Part shown: one piece after another, positions 54,045 through 62,640 of the stretch | Numbering within the stretch: position 1 is the stretch's first letter | How the letters are laid out: every line of letters begins with the position of its first letter | DNA from: Microcella sp. | GTDB taxonomy: Bacteria > Actinomycetota > Actinomycetes > Actinomycetales > Microbacteriaceae | Length of the DNA: 64,000 nucleotides | Direction: 5' to 3' | NCBI RefSeq assembly: GCF_019739195.1 | Contig: NZ_JAHHDS010000003.1 | Span: 1,922,001 to 1,986,000 of the forward strand | Made by a program: the position numbers and the translations under genes | The notes under the pieces: model-generated | What the model was told of the DNA's origin: nothing | What the model saw: only the letters and a program-made list of their open reading frames with translations | Databases searched by the model: none

Positions 54045-56236
54045 GCGCGGGCGCCTCCCGATCGGCGCCGACTCGCGATCGCAGTCATGACGACATTCTG
54101 CAGGTCATCAAGGGGTTCACCGCGCTTATCGCGATGCACCCGCTTCCAGTCGCCCGTCGGCTGCAGGTGCCACGACGCCGTCGTGTCGCTCATCGTGGTC
54201 GTGAACAGGTCATCGATCTGGGCCACGTGGGCAGGGTCGGTGATGCGGATGAGCGCCTCGATGCGGCGGTCGAGATTGCGGTGCATCATGTCGGCGCTGC
54301 CGATGTAGATCTGCGGGTCGCCACTGTTGTGGAAGGCGAAGATGCGCGAGTGCTCGAGGTAGCGGCCGAGCACACTGCGCACGCGGATGGTCGAGCTGAG
54401 ATCATCCACGCCCGGAACCAGCGCGCACACTCCACGCACGACGACGTCGACCGGCACGCCCGCCTGGCTGGCGCGGTACAGAGCGTCGATGATCGCTTCG
54501 TCGACGAGCGAGTTGACCTTGATGCGGATTCCCGACGGGCGGCCGGCGCGGGCGTTTTCGGTCTCGGTGCGGATGAGCTTGAGCAAACCGCGGCGCAGGT
54601 AACGCGGCGCGACGAGCATGCGCTTGAACTTCTTCTCGATGGCATAGCCCGAGAGCTCGTTGAAGAGCCGTGTGAGATCTTTGCCGACCTGGTCGTCGGT
54701 CGTGAAGAGACCGAGGTCTTCATAGATGCGACTGGTCTTGGGGTTGTAGTTGCCGGTGCCGATGTGGGCGTAGTGCTTGAGCGCCCCTCCCATTTCTTGC
54801 CGCACGACGAGCGCGAGCTTGCAGTGCGTCTTGAGCCCGACGAGGCCGTAGACGACGTGCACGCCCGCCTTTTCGAGCTTGCGCGCCCACTCGATGTTGT
54901 TCTGCTCGTCGAAGCGGGCCTTGATCTCGACGAGGGCGAGCACGGCCTTGCCCGACTCGGCCGCGTGGATCAGCGCCTGGATGATCGGGCTGTCGCCGCT
55001 CGTGCGGTAGAGAGTCTGCTTGATGGCGAGCACGTTGGGGTCGCGGGCGGCCTGCTCGAGAAAGGCCTGCACGCTCGTCGCGAACGACTCGTAGGGGTGA
55101 TGCACGAGCACGTCGTCACGCGCGATCGCCGCGAAGATGTCGGACTGGGCGCCGGGCTCGGCAGGCTGGAACTGCACGGGGGTCACCGGCACGTGCTTGG
55201 GGTACTTGAGGTTCGGCCGGTCGATCTTGCCGATCTCGAAGAGGCCCCCGAGGTCGAGCGGCGCCGGCAGCCGATAGACCTCTTGCTCGGTGATGCCGAG
55301 CTCGCGCACCAGCAGACCGAGCGTGAGGTCATCCATGTCGTCGGTGATCTCGAGACGGATGGGCGGGCCGAAGCGACGCCGCAGCAGTTCGCGCTCGAGG
55401 GCCTGGATGAGGTTCTCGGTCTCGTCTTCTTCGATCTCGACGTCTTCGTTGCGGGTGACGCGGAACTCGTGGTGCTCGAGAATTTCCATGCCGGGAAAAA
55501 GTTGCACGAGGTGGTTGCTGATGAGGTCTTCGAGTGTCAAGAACCGCACGCGGCCGGTGCCGTCGTCGGGCAGCTGCACGAAGCGCGGTAGCACTTGCGG
55601 CACCTTCAGGCGCGCGAACTCGACCTTCTCGGTCTTCGGGTTGCGCACGCGCACCGAGAGGTTGAGTGAGAGCCCCGAGATGTAGGGAAACGGGTGCGCG
55701 GGGTCGACTGCCAGCGGCATGAGCACCGGGAAGATCTGGTCGGTGAAGATCTCGTCGACGCGCGTTCGGTCGGCTTCGCTGAGGTCGCTCCACGCCTCGA
55801 TGTGGATGCCGGCGTCGTCGAGCTGCGGCTTGACGAGCTCGTGGAACACCGCGATGTGCCGCAGCTGCAGCTCGAGCGCGAGCGCGTTGATATCGGCGAG
55901 CACGTCTCCCGGTGCACGGCCCGTGTTGGTCGGCACCGCCAGACCCGTGACGATGCGGCGCTTGAGGCCCGCAACGCGCACCATGAAGAACTCGTCGAGG
56001 TTGCTCGCGAAGATCGCCAAGAAGTTGACGCGCTCGAGCAGCGGCACCGCCTCGTCTTCGGCGAGTTCGAGCACGCGCTGATTGAACCGCAACCAACTCA
56101 ACTCACGGTCGAGGTAGCGCTCGACGGGCAGAGTGCCGTCGTCGTCGCTCGTCGACTCGTCATAGTCGTCGACAAAGTCGCCGCCCACGCCGCCGTCGAC
56201 TTGGTACCCCGTGTCGGTGACTGAGTCGTCGTGCAT
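54041..56236 (-). CDS. ppk: Polyphosphate kinase 1
   Basis: A 731-residue enzyme that makes polyphosphate reversibly from ATP. N-domain start [33 protein letters not shown]; the phosphorylated histidine lies in [23 protein letters not shown] and the second catalytic His region is [18 protein letters not shown]. The acidic N-terminal 35 residues are not part of the core. ATG 56236 follows CACAAT (56243-56248, this strand) by 6 nt. A PHO-box-like repeat stands 51-68 bp upstream, so phosphate control is likely. Confidence 0.96.
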   Translation of the reverse strand: MHDDSVTDTGYQVDGGVGGDFVDDYDESTSDDDGTLPVERYLDRELSWLRFNQRVLELAEDEAVPLLERVNFLAIFASNLDEFFMVRVAGLKRRIVTGLAVPTNTGRAPGDVLADINALALELQLRHIAVFHELVKPQLDDAGIHIEAWSDLSEADRTRVDEIFTDQIFPVLMPLAVDPAHPFPYISGLSLNLSVRVRNPKTEKVEFARLKVPQVLPRFVQLPDDGTGRVRFLTLEDLISNHLVQLFPGMEILEHHEFRVTRNEDVEIEEDETENLIQALERELLRRRFGPPIRLEITDDMDDLTLGLLVRELGITEQEVYRLPAPLDLGGLFEIGKIDRPNLKYPKHVPVTPVQFQPAEPGAQSDIFAAIARDDVLVHHPYESFATSVQAFLEQAARDPNVLAIKQTLYRTSGDSPIIQALIHAAESGKAVLALVEIKARFDEQNNIEWARKLEKAGVHVVYGLVGLKTHCKLALVVRQEMGGALKHYAHIGTGNYNPKTSRIYEDLGLFTTDDQVGKDLTRLFNELSGYAIEKKFKRMLVAPRYLRRGLLKLIRTETENARAGRPSGIRIKVNSLVDEAIIDALYRASQAGVPVDVVVRGVCALVPGVDDLSSTIRVRSVLGRYLEHSRIFAFHNSGDPQIYIGSADMMHRNLDRRIEALIRITDPAHVAQIDDLFTTTMSDTTASWHLQPTGDWKRVHRDKRGEPLDDLQNVVMTAIASRRRSGGARA

Positions 56237-56242
56237 GGCGCC

Positions 56243-56331
56243 ATTGTGTCAGCAATCGCCCAACGGCTTCACGGTGGTCGACGCACGTTCACCGCTCGTT
56301 CACGCACAGCGCCTTCACTGGTCACGTGACC
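56243..56331. promoter_or_regulatory. ppk divergent region: PHO box and CACGTG palindrome
   Basis: GTTCACC (56287-56293) and GTTCACG (56298-56304) are an 11-bp direct repeat, in + orientation. A perfect palindrome GGTCACGTGACC follows at 56320-56331. The leaderless -10 of ppk (CACAAT, minus strand) is at 56243-56248. The site can serve ppk, the + strand gene at 56372, or both. Confidence 0.68.
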
Positions 56332-56371
56332 GTCGATTCGGCGGCGCATCTGAGCGGCGGGGGGCGGTGCG

Positions 56372-57016
56372 ATGACGGTGCAGACGCCGGATGCTCTCGC
56401 CATCGTCGAGCGCGTCGCCGACAGGCTCGTGGGCAAGTACGTGGGTCAGTTCGAGCTCGCGCAGGTGCGAGACATCGTGATCGACAGCCTGCGCCGCTAT
56501 CGGCACCTCGATCACCCCTCGCAGCACGCCCGCGCTCTCACGGCGCAGCTCGCCGACGACAGGCTCGACGCCCTGCTGTGGATCGAGCGCACGCGCGAGC
56601 TGCCGCGGCCGCCCTCGGTGCTCTTCCTCTGCTCGGGCAACGCTGGCCGGTCGCAGCTCGCGGCCGCGGTGCTGCGCGCGATCACGCCCGCCGGCACCCG
56701 CATCGTGAGCGCAGGAGATCGGCCGGCAGCGCGCATCCTGCCCGCCGTGATCGAGACGCTCGACGAAGTGGGCGTGCCCCTCTTCGGCGAGTACCCCAAG
56801 CCGGCGACGCCCGAGTTCATCGCCGCGGCCGACCACATCATCGTGCTCAACTGCAACGACTCGCTCGACGAGCTCGAGGGGCATGCGTTTCGCACCTGGA
56901 GCATCGCGCTCGACAGCACGAGCGGCAAGGCAGGCATCAGGCACACGCGCGACCTCATCGCCGCTCACGTGCGCGAACTCGCTCGAGAGTTCGGCATCGA
57001 GGTGCGACCACTGTAG
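56372..57016 (+). CDS. Arsenate-reductase/LMW-phosphatase protein with N-terminal three-helix domain
   Basis: A 214-residue protein. Residues 1-75 form a helical domain (IVERVADRLVGKYVGQFELAQVRDIVIDSL) of the three-helix-bundle type. Residues 80-214 are an LMW-phosphatase/ArsC domain with nucleophile loop CSGNAGRS (Cys87), SAGDRPAARILPAVIETLDEVG and a second cysteine in VLNCND (Cys161). This two-cysteine, helical-bundle form resembles the thioredoxin-linked ArsC1' of Corynebacterium, so arsenate reduction is likely. A PHO box lies 68 bp upstream, in this gene's orientation. Confidence 0.82.
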   Translation: MTVQTPDALAIVERVADRLVGKYVGQFELAQVRDIVIDSLRRYRHLDHPSQHARALTAQLADDRLDALLWIERTRELPRPPSVLFLCSGNAGRSQLAAAVLRAITPAGTRIVSAGDRPAARILPAVIETLDEVGVPLFGEYPKPATPEFIAAADHIIVLNCNDSLDELEGHAFRTWSIALDSTSGKAGIRHTRDLIAAHVRELAREFGIEVRPL

Positions 57017-57038
57017 CAGCGCACCGACCTCGAGTTAT

Positions 57039-57072
57039 TTGACATATATCTAATCTCTGGCACACTGGGGCC
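57039..57072 (+). promoter_or_regulatory. arsR promoter
   Basis: TTGACA (57039-57044), 16-bp spacer, CACACT (57061-57066), then 6 nt to ATG 57073, so a leaderless start is likely. The AT-rich ATATATCTAATCTC in the spacer is a candidate ArsR binding site. No ribosome binding site is seen. Confidence 0.6.
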
Positions 57073-57432
57073 ATGCCGACGATGCTTCCCGTGCTCACCG
57101 ATACCGCACCGATCTGCTGCGAGCCCATCGGCTCAGCCGCTGCGCTGAGTCGCGACGAAGCCGAGCAGCTCGCTCTGCGGCTGAAGGCGCTCGCCGACCC
57201 GACGCGACTGCAACTGCTCACTGCGCTGCTCACGGCCCCTGACGGCACTGCCTGCACGTGCGATCTCGCCCCTGCCGTCGATCTGACCGAAGGCACCGTG
57301 AGCCACCACTTGAAGCGCCTGGAGAGCGCTGGCCTCGTGAGCAAGGAGCGCCGGGGGCTCAACGTGCACTACCGCGCCGAATCCGAGGCGATCCACGCCA
57401 TCGCGCGCGCCCTCAACGCCGGCTGCTGCTGA
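57073..57432 (+). CDS. arsR: ArsR/SmtB-family metalloregulator
   Basis: A 119-residue winged-helix repressor with the ArsR core ALRLKALADPTRLQLLTALL and recognition helix LTEGTVSHHLKRLESAGLV. Metal-site candidates are adjacent Cys15-Cys16 (ICCEP) plus Cys61 and Cys63 (TACTCDL); this N-terminal CC plus helix cysteine layout is that of the arsenite sensor ArsR1 of Corynebacterium glutamicum rather than E. coli ArsR. The protein also ends in GCC. It is followed after 35 bp by a Cys-Cys peptide gene. Confidence 0.93.
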   Translation: MPTMLPVLTDTAPICCEPIGSAAALSRDEAEQLALRLKALADPTRLQLLTALLTAPDGTACTCDLAPAVDLTEGTVSHHLKRLESAGLVSKERRGLNVHYRAESEAIHAIARALNAGCC

Positions 57433-57467
57433 GCCGCCGGCCCACCGAAAGAAAGATGGGAGTCACC

Positions 57468-57560
57468 ATGACCGCACTGCGTTCGATGATCGCGTTCGGC
57501 CCCTGCTGCGCCGAGGCCTGCTGCACCGACGGGTGTTGCGGCTCGACCGGCTGCTGCTGA
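57468..57560 (+). CDS. 30-residue cysteine-pair peptide
   Basis: A very short frame: MTALRSMIAFG, then four Cys-Cys pairs spaced by 3-4 residues (PCC, AEACC, TDGCC, GSTGCC) ending at the stop; 8 of the last 20 residues are Cys. GGGAG lies 5 nt before ATG 57468; an upstream in-frame ATG at 57456 would add MGVT. It lies 35 bp behind arsR on the same strand, so it should be induced with it. Sequestration of arsenite or a soft metal is plausible, as is a regulatory or decoy peptide. No family recognised. Confidence 0.65.
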   Translation: MTALRSMIAFGPCCAEACCTDGCCGSTGCC

Positions 57561-57570
57561 GCCCGCCCCG

Positions 57571-58263
57571 TCAGGCCCCGACGCGGCTCGGGGCCTGCTC
57601 GGGATCGTCTTCGTGCACCGTGAAGCGATAGCCCACGTTGCGCACTGTGCCGATGAGCGACTCCATGTCGCCGAGCTTCGCGCGCAGACGCCGCACGTGC
57701 ACGTCGACCGTGCGCGTGCCGCCGAAGTAGTCGTAGCCCCACACCTCGCTGAGCAGTTGCTCGCGCGTGAAGACGCGGCTGGGGTGCGTGGCGAAGAAGC
57801 GCAGCAGCTCGAACTCTTTGAACGTGAGATCGAGCGTGCGGCCGTGCACCTTCGCCGAGTAGCTCGCCTCGTCGATCGTGACGCCCGAGGCGCGAATCAT
57901 GCTCGACCCCTCGTCGCGCGACTGGCGCCCGATGGCGAGCCGCACGCGAGCATCCACCTCGGCGGGCCCCGCCGTCTCGAGCAGCACGTCGTCGATGCCC
58001 CACTCGGCATTGACGGCCGTGAGGCCGCCCTCGGTCAGCACGACGATGATCGGTGAGCCGGCGCCCGTCGTGGTCAAGATCTTGCAGAGCGACTTGGCGC
58101 TCTGCAGGTCGGCACGGGCATCCACAATGATCACGTCGGCGGGAGGCGCGCCGACGAGAGCCGCCGGTTCCGCCGGAATGCGGCGAACCCGGTGACTGAG
58201 CAGGCCCAGCGCGGGAAGAACGTCGGTGTTCACCTGCGAGGTCAGGATCAACAGCTGCGCCAT
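57571..58263 (-). CDS. glnR: OmpR-type winged-helix regulator, GlnR-like
   Basis: A 230-residue orphan response-regulator-like protein. The receiver half ([71 protein letters not shown]) lacks the usual acidic pair after strand 1, as in actinobacterial GlnR. The DNA-binding half is [53 protein letters not shown]. GlnR controls nitrogen genes and is often found near pst/phoY genes. ATG 58263 has GGAGGA upstream and TACACT further up. Confidence 0.82.
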   Translation of the reverse strand: MAQLLILTSQVNTDVLPALGLLSHRVRRIPAEPAALVGAPPADVIIVDARADLQSAKSLCKILTTTGAGSPIIVVLTEGGLTAVNAEWGIDDVLLETAGPAEVDARVRLAIGRQSRDEGSSMIRASGVTIDEASYSAKVHGRTLDLTFKEFELLRFFATHPSRVFTREQLLSEVWGYDYFGGTRTVDVHVRRLRAKLGDMESLIGTVRNVGYRFTVHEDDPEQAPSRVGA

Positions 58264-58303
58264 GAGTCCTCCACACGGTGTCTCGCTCAGTGTACAAGCG
58301 CCC

Positions 58304-58315
58304 TAGCATGGAGGC
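58304..58315 (+). promoter_or_regulatory. Leaderless -10 element (TAGCAT)
   Basis: TAGCAT (58304-58309) plus GGAGGC (6 nt) before ATG 58316; the GGAGG is too close to the ATG to act as a ribosome binding site. Confidence 0.5.
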
Positions 58316-58594
58316 ATGTCTCGCACCGTGGCGACCGCGTTGCCGGTCTGGCTTGCGGTCGTCGGCGCGCTCGCGGTCGTAGCCGTGCTCGTGCCCGTGG
58401 CGGGCTGGTGGTCGCTGCTGCCCGCGATCGCCGCGGGGGCCGTGCTGCTGACCTTCGTCATTCAGGTCAGCCTGCAGTCGAAAGACGGGCTTGTCTCTCG
58501 CATGCTCGTGACCGTCTCGGGCGTCGTCGTGCTGCTGCTCATCGCCTCGGCGGGCACGGCCATCGTGCAGGCAGCGCTCGGTTCGGCATCGTAG
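58316..58594 (+). CDS. Small membrane protein, unknown function
   Basis: A 92-residue protein with three hydrophobic helices (PVWLAVVGALAVVAVLVPVAG; SLLPAIAAGAVLLTFVIQVSL; MLVTVSGVVVLLLIASAGTAIV). No family recognised. Leaderless start after TAGCAT. Divergent from the GlnR-like gene. Confidence 0.75.
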   Translation: MSRTVATALPVWLAVVGALAVVAVLVPVAGWWSLLPAIAAGAVLLTFVIQVSLQSKDGLVSRMLVTVSGVVVLLLIASAGTAIVQAALGSAS

Positions 58595-58603
58595 ACTGGT
58601 CTC
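58592..58603 (+). promoter_or_regulatory. Leaderless -10 element (TAGACT)
   Basis: TAGACT (58592-58597) overlaps the stop codon of the preceding gene and is followed by GGTCTC and ATG 58604. Confidence 0.5.
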
Positions 58604-58714
58604 ATGCTTCTCGCCCTTGAGATCTTCTTCCTCGGCCTGCTCGGGCTGGCGACGCTCTCGATCGGCTTCGTCTCGGTCGTCGTGCTCGTCAACCTGTATC
58701 GCGGCCAGCGCTGA
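58604..58714 (+). CDS. 36-residue single-helix membrane protein
   Basis: A small frame, MLLALEIFFLGLLGLATLSIG ... VNLYRGQR (the shown part is the N-terminal 21 of 36 residues without the middle FVSVVVL). It is almost entirely one membrane helix with a positively charged cytosolic tail. It has its own TAGACT element 6 nt upstream and lies 14 bp before the nitrobindin-like gene, so it may lead that operon. Function unknown; similar size to small membrane regulators. Confidence 0.6.
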   Translation: MLLALEIFFLGLLGLATLSIGFVSVVVLVNLYRGQR

Positions 58715-58728
58715 GCGCGTCGCGCGCG

Positions 58729-59325
58729 ATGTTCTCGCTCGACTCGAGCCTGCCCGCAGAGCTCGCTCCGCTCTCGTGGCTCATCGGAGTCTGGGACGGC
58801 ACCGGAGTGGTGCACTACGCCGACGGCGACCGCATTCGCGAGCACGAGTTCGGGCAGCGCGTGAGCTTCAGCCATGACGGCCTGAACTACCTCAACTACT
58901 CGTCGACCACGTGGCTGCTCGACGATGCGAACACGCCGCTCAACGCTGAGGCCGGCTACTGGCGGCTGCACCGGCCCGCGCACGCCGGTGACCCCGGACC
59001 GGGCATGCTGCCGGGTGAAGGGGCCCGACCGTTCGCGACAGCCGATGAGGTCGAGACGCTGCGCTCGCCGCAAGGTGGGTTCGAAGTCGAGGTGGCACTG
59101 ATCCACCCGGGTGGCGTGAGCGAGCTCTACCTCGGCCGCGTTGCCGATGCCCGCATCGACCTGCAGACCGACGCGGTCATGCGCTCGGCGAGCGCGAAGG
59201 AGTACACGGCTGCCACCCGGCTCTACGGCCTCGTCGAGGGCAAGTTGCTCTGGGCATGGGATATCGCCGCGCTCGGCAACGACCTGCGCACGCACGCCTC
59301 AGGAACCCTGCATCGTGGCGAGTAA
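58729..59325 (+). CDS. FABP-like / nitrobindin heme-binding family protein
   Basis: A 198-residue beta-barrel protein of the actinobacterial FABP-like (DUF1794/nitrobindin) family. The GxWxGxG signature is in PLSWLIGVWDGTGVVHY, with HEFGQRVSFSHDGLNYLNY; the family's heme-ligand His would be near the C-terminus (LRTHASGTLHRG). It overlaps the YgfZ-like gene by 11 bp, a common actinobacterial pairing with Fe-S/heme maintenance. Confidence 0.9.
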   Translation: MFSLDSSLPAELAPLSWLIGVWDGTGVVHYADGDRIREHEFGQRVSFSHDGLNYLNYSSTTWLLDDANTPLNAEAGYWRLHRPAHAGDPGPGMLPGEGARPFATADEVETLRSPQGGFEVEVALIHPGGVSELYLGRVADARIDLQTDAVMRSASAKEYTAATRLYGLVEGKLLWAWDIAALGNDLRTHASGTLHRGE

Positions 59326-60424
59326 CCCGATGCTGAGTCTGCCGGGCTCCGTGCCCGGAGCCGACGGCGTGGCCGACCACTACGGCGACCCGGTTGCCGA
59401 GCAGCGGATGCTCGCCGCAGGCCGCGCCCTCGTCGACCTCAGCGACCGCGGAGTGATCACGGCCACCGGCCCCGACCGCCTGACCTGGCTCGACTCGCTC
59501 ACCTCGCAGTCGCTGACGGCGCTCGAGCCGGGCGCCTCGGCCGAGACTCTTCTGCTCGACCCCAACGGACGCCTCGAACACGCGATGCACGTCGTCGACG
59601 ACGGGGTCACGACCTGGCTGCTCGTCGAGGCCCCGGCCGTCGAGGCGCTCACCGCGTGGCTCGACCGCATGCGGTTCATGATGCGCGTCGAGGTCGCCGA
59701 CGTGTCGGAGCAGTGGGCGACTCTCGCCCAGCTGGGCTCTGAGCTCCTCGTCGAGCCGGCCGCGCCGAACGGGCAGCCCTTGCTCTGGCGTGACCCCTGG
59801 GTCGAGGTGCAGAGCGGCGGTTGGCAGTACGCGGCCGAGAGCGAGCATCCGTCGGCCTCGTACGCTGTCGCCGAGGTGCTCGTCGAGCGCGCCCGCCTCG
59901 CCGAAGTCGCCGATGCCGTGCGCGCCGGATCGATCGGGGTCGCCGGCACGCTCGCACTCGAGGCCCTGCGTATCGCCGCCTGGCGCCCGCGATTCGGTGC
60001 CGAGGTCGACGAGCGCACGATTCCGCACGAGCTCGACTGGCTGCGTTCGGCCGTGCACCTCACCAAGGGCTGCTATCGCGGGCAAGAGACGGTCGCCAAG
60101 GTGCACAACCTCGGGCACCCCCCGCGCCGGCTCGTGATGCTGCACCTCGACGGCTCTGACGCGCTTCTGCCCGGCCCCGGCACGCCCGTGCTGCTCGAGG
60201 GCGCGAGCGTCGGCACCGTGACGTCGAGCGCGCGGCACCACGAACTCGGGCCGATCGCGCTCGCCGTCGTCAAGCGCTCGCTCGACCCCGCGGCCGCGCT
60301 TGTCGTCGAGACCGAGGGCGTGGCCATCGCCGCCGCGCAGCAGACGATCGTGCCGACCGACGCCGGAGCCACGGCCGGGGTGCCGCGGCTGCCGCGTCTC
60401 GGCGCTGTGCAGCGTCCCGTCTGA
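59315..60424 (+). CDS. ygfZ: YgfZ/GcvT-fold folate-binding protein
   Basis: A 369-residue GcvT-fold protein with the YgfZ signature KGCYRGQETVAKVHNLG (about residue 250) that identifies tetrahydrofolate-dependent Fe-S maintenance proteins. Other segments: RLTWLDSLTSQSLTALEPG and LLLDPNGRLEHAMHVV. GTG 59315 is used, with AGGAACC about 9 nt upstream; ATG 59330 is the alternative. Confidence 0.92.
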   Translation: MASNPMLSLPGSVPGADGVADHYGDPVAEQRMLAAGRALVDLSDRGVITATGPDRLTWLDSLTSQSLTALEPGASAETLLLDPNGRLEHAMHVVDDGVTTWLLVEAPAVEALTAWLDRMRFMMRVEVADVSEQWATLAQLGSELLVEPAAPNGQPLLWRDPWVEVQSGGWQYAAESEHPSASYAVAEVLVERARLAEVADAVRAGSIGVAGTLALEALRIAAWRPRFGAEVDERTIPHELDWLRSAVHLTKGCYRGQETVAKVHNLGHPPRRLVMLHLDGSDALLPGPGTPVLLEGASVGTVTSSARHHELGPIALAVVKRSLDPAAALVVETEGVAIAAAQQTIVPTDAGATAGVPRLPRLGAVQRPV

Positions 60425-60440
60425 GGTCGGGGGCGCCGGC

Positions 60441-61541
60441 GTGAGCGGCAGTGCTGAATCGATGCGGCGGCTCGAGCGCAGCATCCGTCGGCGATTGGAT
60501 GCCCGCGCCGCGCTCGACCGGGTCGTGCGCTCCCTGCCCGCCATCGTGCAGATCGTCGTCGCGGCGACGGCCTCGTACCTCATCGCGCGCGAGCTGCTCG
60601 GGCACGATCTGCCCCTTGTCGCCGTGACAGTGACGATCATCTCGCTCGGGCTCGCGCGTGACGCGACACCTCGCAGAGTGGTCGAGACAGTCATCGGCAT
60701 CAACATCGGCATCGCGGTGGCCGCGCTGCTGGTGCAGGTCATCAGCCAGGGCGCCTGGCAGACCGCCGTCATTCTCGGGCTCACGCTCGTGGTCGCGCGT
60801 GCCGTGTCGCCCTCGGCGGCCTTCGCGATCGCGGCAGCGGTGCAGTCGATGCTCGTCGCCGTGCTGCCGGCGCCCGACGGGGGAGTCTTCGCCCGCAGCC
60901 TCGACGGTCTGGTGGGCGGGGTGATGGCGCTGCTCATCACGGCGCTGATACCGCGTTTCGACCTCGTGCGCCGGCGCGGCGAGGCGACGGCGCTCTACTC
61001 GCTCCTCGACCAGGCGCTCACGAGCCTGCACGAGGCGCTGCGCGCCGGCGACTCGGCGGCCGCCGAGCTCGCGCTCGCGCGCAGCCGTCGCACCCAGCGC
61101 CTCATCGACGAGTGGACAACCTCGCTCGAGAGCGCGCGCGGCGTCGCCTCGTTCTCTCCCTGGCTGCGGTCGCGGCGTGCCCGACTCGCGAACGAGGCGC
61201 AGCTGCTCGCGGTCACCGACCTGATCACGCGCCACGTGCGGGCGATCGCGCGTCGAGTCGAGGTCGTCGTGCGGGAAGGCGAGGGTCGCCCCATTCTCGC
61301 CGCGCTCGTCGAGACCACGGGCGAGGTGGTGCGGCTGCTCGGCCGCAGCCACGACGACGAGGCGGCCCGCTACGCCACGCGCGCCCTGGCCGCGACGCTC
61401 GCCGCGCAGTGCTCGCCCAGCGCCGTTGATGGAGTCTCTGACCAGGTCGTCGTCGTGCTGCTGCGCCCCCTCGTCTTCGACGTGCTCGTGCACCTCGGCA
61501 TGACCCCCGACGAGGCCCGAGCGCAGCTGCCCGCCCTCTGA
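60441..61541 (+). CDS. FUSC-family (aromatic acid exporter-like) membrane protein
   Basis: A 366-residue protein: five to six hydrophobic segments in the first half (LPAIVQIVVAATASYLIAREL; LPLVAVTVTIISLGLA; VVETVIGINIGIAVAALLVQVI; SLDGLVGGVMALLITALIP), then a long cytosolic helical domain. Related to FUSC/AaeB-like proteins. GTG 60441 is 16 bp behind ygfZ. Substrate unknown. Confidence 0.82.
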   Translation: MSGSAESMRRLERSIRRRLDARAALDRVVRSLPAIVQIVVAATASYLIARELLGHDLPLVAVTVTIISLGLARDATPRRVVETVIGINIGIAVAALLVQVISQGAWQTAVILGLTLVVARAVSPSAAFAIAAAVQSMLVAVLPAPDGGVFARSLDGLVGGVMALLITALIPRFDLVRRRGEATALYSLLDQALTSLHEALRAGDSAAAELALARSRRTQRLIDEWTTSLESARGVASFSPWLRSRRARLANEAQLLAVTDLITRHVRAIARRVEVVVREGEGRPILAALVETTGEVVRLLGRSHDDEAARYATRALAATLAAQCSPSAVDGVSDQVVVVLLRPLVFDVLVHLGMTPDEARAQLPAL

Positions 61542-61571
61542 GCCGCGCCGGCGCATGCGCACCCCCGCCAG

Positions 61572-61656
61572 TAACAAATCACGGAACACAGGCACCGACC
61601 GCCCACCACTTCGATGTACTACAGCCCACAGGGCGTCAGATCTCCGTGATTTGTGA
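61572..61656. repeat. 85-bp palindrome-ended element, copy 1
   Basis: The left end is TAACAAATCACGGA (61572-61585) and the right end is TCCGTGATTTGTGA (61643-61656), a perfect 12-bp inverted repeat in the inner part. The 57-bp centre does not resemble that of copy 2. A hairpin CCCCTC-CCGCGC-GAGGGG follows just downstream, and the rest of the gap 61542-61749 shows nothing else. Confidence 0.8.
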
Positions 61657-61749
61657 AACCACCCCTCCCGCGCGAGGGGGTTCGCTGAGGCATCCACAAA
61701 GCGATCACTCGGTGCAACCCGTGGCACAGCTAACGGGCACCCTGCGCAC

Positions 61750-62598
61750 ATGCGACTCCTCACCGAGCTGGCCGCCGAGCGCGGCGGACTCATCCCGACC
61801 TATCGGCTACGGCAACGCGGCGTGAGTCCGCGCCGAATTGCGGCCCTCTGCCACGCAGGCCGCCTCTTCCGCGTGCGACAGGGCTGGTACGTACTGCCGG
61901 GATTGCCACGATCGGCGCTTGAAGCCGTCAGGGTTGGCGGCCAGCTCACGTGCCACCACGCACTCGAGGCGCACGGGGTCTGGGTCGTGCGCGATGCGCG
62001 ACTGCACGTCGCGGTCGACCGCGATGCCACTCAGCTACGCACAGCGCAAGACCCGACGCGTCGGCGTGACAGCGCGGATACTCAGGTTCGGGTGCACTGG
62101 CGCCGAGCATCCACTGCCACCACCGCGATCGTCTCTCCTCTCGAAGAGGCCCTTGATGACTACACGCGCTGCGCGCCGCGCGAGCACGTTGCGGCAGCGG
62201 TCGACAGTGCACTTCATCTGGGGATGATGAGCCCTGGCCATCGTCTTGCCCGGGAGTTCGCCGGCGACGGGGTCATCGGAGTCTGCGAATCCGGAATCGA
62301 GACACTCTTTTGGCTTCGGATGCGCCGTCATCGACTGCCGATCTCAAGACAGGTGCGCTTCTCTGGACTCGGTCGAGTCGACTTTCGGATCGGCGAGCGA
62401 CTCATCATCGAAGTCGACGGGGAAGAGTTTCACGACACCGAGTCGACCTTCGAGAGTGACCGGCACCGTGACGCGCAGTTGTCGACCCTCGGATACCGTG
62501 TTCTGCGCTTCAGCTACCACCTGGTGATGAACGAGTGGCCGTTGGTTGAGGCGGCTGTGATTGCGGCAGTCACGCGCGGAGATCATCTGCGCTCGTAA
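61750..62598 (+). CDS. Winged-helix (AbiEi-like) plus DUF559/Vsr-type nuclease-fold protein
   Basis: A 282-residue protein. The N-terminal part is a winged helix of the AbiEi antitoxin-domain type (LIPTYRLRQRGVSPRRIAALCHAGRLFRVRQGWYVLP). The C-terminal part is a DUF559, PD-(D/E)xK-like domain: ESGIETLFWLRMR, VDFRIGERLIIEVDGEEFHD (Asp and Glu-x-Asp of the metal site), HRDAQLSTLGYRVLRFSYHLVMNEW. Such proteins are common, often multicopy, in this family; function unproven. The gene sits alone between two 85-bp elements with matching ends. Confidence 0.82.
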   Translation: MRLLTELAAERGGLIPTYRLRQRGVSPRRIAALCHAGRLFRVRQGWYVLPGLPRSALEAVRVGGQLTCHHALEAHGVWVVRDARLHVAVDRDATQLRTAQDPTRRRDSADTQVRVHWRRASTATTAIVSPLEEALDDYTRCAPREHVAAAVDSALHLGMMSPGHRLAREFAGDGVIGVCESGIETLFWLRMRRHRLPISRQVRFSGLGRVDFRIGERLIIEVDGEEFHDTESTFESDRHRDAQLSTLGYRVLRFSYHLVMNEWPLVEAAVIAAVTRGDHLRS

Positions 62599-62640
62599 GC
62601 CGTGCGATGACCCCGAGCTGGGCCGTGCCCTGCCCATGCG

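Noticed and set aside
54032-55591. Long plus-strand open frame opposite ppk
   Set aside because: Antisense shadow of the ppk codons; no ribosome binding site or domain.
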